From: Halapricum salinum | GTDB taxonomy: Archaea > Halobacteriota > Halobacteria > Halobacteriales > Haloarculaceae | Reading direction: 5' to 3' | NCBI RefSeq assembly: GCF_004799665.1 | Contig: NZ_CP031310.1 | Coordinates: 1,728,887-1,792,886 of the forward strand | DNA: 64,000 nucleotides | In this document: in pieces, positions 63,521 to 64,000 of the stretch | Layout: every line of letters begins with the position of its first letter | Position numbering within the stretch: the stretch's first letter is position 1 | Made by a program: the position numbers and the translations under genes | Notes under the pieces: model-generated | Told to the model about the DNA's origin: nothing | The model's input: only the letters and a program-made list of their open reading frames with translations | Database searches by the model: none

Positions 63521-63832
63521 TCAGCGGTCTGTTCTCGGGGGGACGTAGAGATTGACAGTTTCCAGAGACGAGCCGTCGTCAGCGCCGATTTCGTGGCGCT
63601 CGCCGGCTTCGATACAGAGGAGATCGCCAGTCTCCAGGCTGTACTCGTCGCCGTCGACGACGGCCCAGCCCGAACCCGAATGGACGAACAGCCACTGATC
63701 GCTGTCTGCGTGGAAATTGTCGGGCCCGCCGGTCGACTGTCCGGGATCGAGGGTCATCTGGGCTGCCTGTGCGTCGTCGGTCTCGCTCACGACTTCGAAG
63801 AAGCGGTCGAACGCCAGGTGTGTGCGTCGCAC
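63521..63832 (-). CDS. small cupin-domain protein
   Basis: The 103-residue single cupin (FHADSDQWLFVHSGSGWAVVDGDEYSLETGDLLCIEAGERHEI) has the two cupin motifs with His and Glu ligands partly replaced (HADSDQ). The only in-frame start is GTG at 63832, but the cupin-like frame continues upstream to about 63880 (VSALDESPVRR) without an ATG or other usual start. The true start may be non-standard or a sequence difference may hide it. It lies 77 bp before dhaK, same strand. Function unknown. Confidence 0.7.
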   Translation of the reverse strand: MRRTHLAFDRFFEVVSETDDAQAAQMTLDPGQSTGGPDNFHADSDQWLFVHSGSGWAVVDGDEYSLETGDLLCIEAGERHEIGADDGSSLETVNLYVPPRTDR

Positions 63833-63941
63833 AGGTGACTCGTCGAGCGCGGAGACAAGATGTGTTCCGACTGGGGCTGCTCAAAGAGCCGTTTGAGGTT
63901 CCGATATCCCTTCTTAAGTGGGGTTTGTACGAGCGGATGCA

Positions 63942-64000
63942 ATGCGAACGAGAGTAGCCCTCCTCGTGGGCGCGGTCCTGCTCGCCGGTCTGGCGATGGC
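63942..64000 (+). CDS. start of a secreted or membrane protein, cut by window edge
   Basis: ATG at 63942 opens MRTRVALLVGAVLLAGLAMA, a classic Sec-type signal or first membrane helix. A TATA-like TTCTTAAGTG lies about 27 bp upstream, so the mRNA is probably leaderless. Only 19 complete codons are in the window, so the product cannot be named. Confidence 0.6.
   Translation, partial: MRTRVALLVGAVLLAGLAM

Overview
This window is haloarchaeal chromosome. The proteins are strongly acidic, the coding DNA is GC-rich, and promoters are TATA-type with many leaderless starts. Tat/lipobox secretion signals are common, and the informational genes are archaeal: tRNA-splicing endonuclease, Hel308-type helicase, archaeal aminoacyl-tRNA synthetases and a TrmB-type sugar regulator. 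Gene content (starch/maltodextrin locus, gyrBA, dhaKLM) would fit a member of the Haloarculaceae, but I cannot name a genus.

Layout. 1-4.3 kb: 5' part of a 4-alpha-glucanotransferase, divergent from a TrmB-family regulator, then a Hel308-like helicase. 4.4-11.3 kb: housekeeping genes (HAD phosphatase, NucS-N/zinc-ribbon protein, tRNA-intron endonuclease, UspA, TauE/SafE permease, BAAT-type hydrolase, degenerate Nudix). 11.5-19.8 kb: trpS and pheST, each preceded by a short ORF rich in the cognate amino acid (two Trp codons before trpS, four Phe codons before pheS) together with strong hairpins. These look like leader-peptide attenuators and are the most striking signal here. 19.8-26.5 kb: an accessory island made of repeats, a coupled PIN-domain gene pair and a type IIG-like restriction-modification gene with an AT-rich specificity segment. 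26.5-29.3 kb: two tandem sugar-binding lipoproteins. 29.4-36.8 kb: HTH regulator, aspS (with a second, synonymously different copy of its 3' end downstream), dodecin, UspA, methyltransferase, histidine kinase, a lipoprotein pair and an RCK protein. 37.0-38.35 kb: a 1,280-bp low-GC insertion bounded by duplicated 3' ends of the amylase gene. 38.3-52.8 kb: the starch/maltodextrin locus (GH13, glucan phosphorylase, two GH15 proteins, MalK-type ATPase, third binding protein, MalF/MalG-type permeases). 52.9-57.8 kb: gyrB-gyrA and a PaaI-type thioesterase. 57.8-58.6 kb: a repeat-rich block sharing sequence with the one at 20.0-20.3 kb. 58.6-64.0 kb: M23-like protein, CoA-disulfide-reductase-type flavoprotein, dhaM-dhaL-dhaK, cupin and the start of a secreted protein.

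How it fits together: the carbohydrate genes describe uptake of maltodextrins by an ABC system, intracellular trimming by GH13, GH15 and MalQ, and phosphorolysis by GlgP. TrmB is the likely local regulator. DhaKLM adds dihydroxyacetone phosphorylation. An 82-bp palindromic element occurs four times between 4.8 and 20 kb, mostly at gene 3' ends. No tRNA or rRNA gene and no CRISPR array was recognised. All functional assignments come from reading the sequence and from family knowledge; no database search was run.
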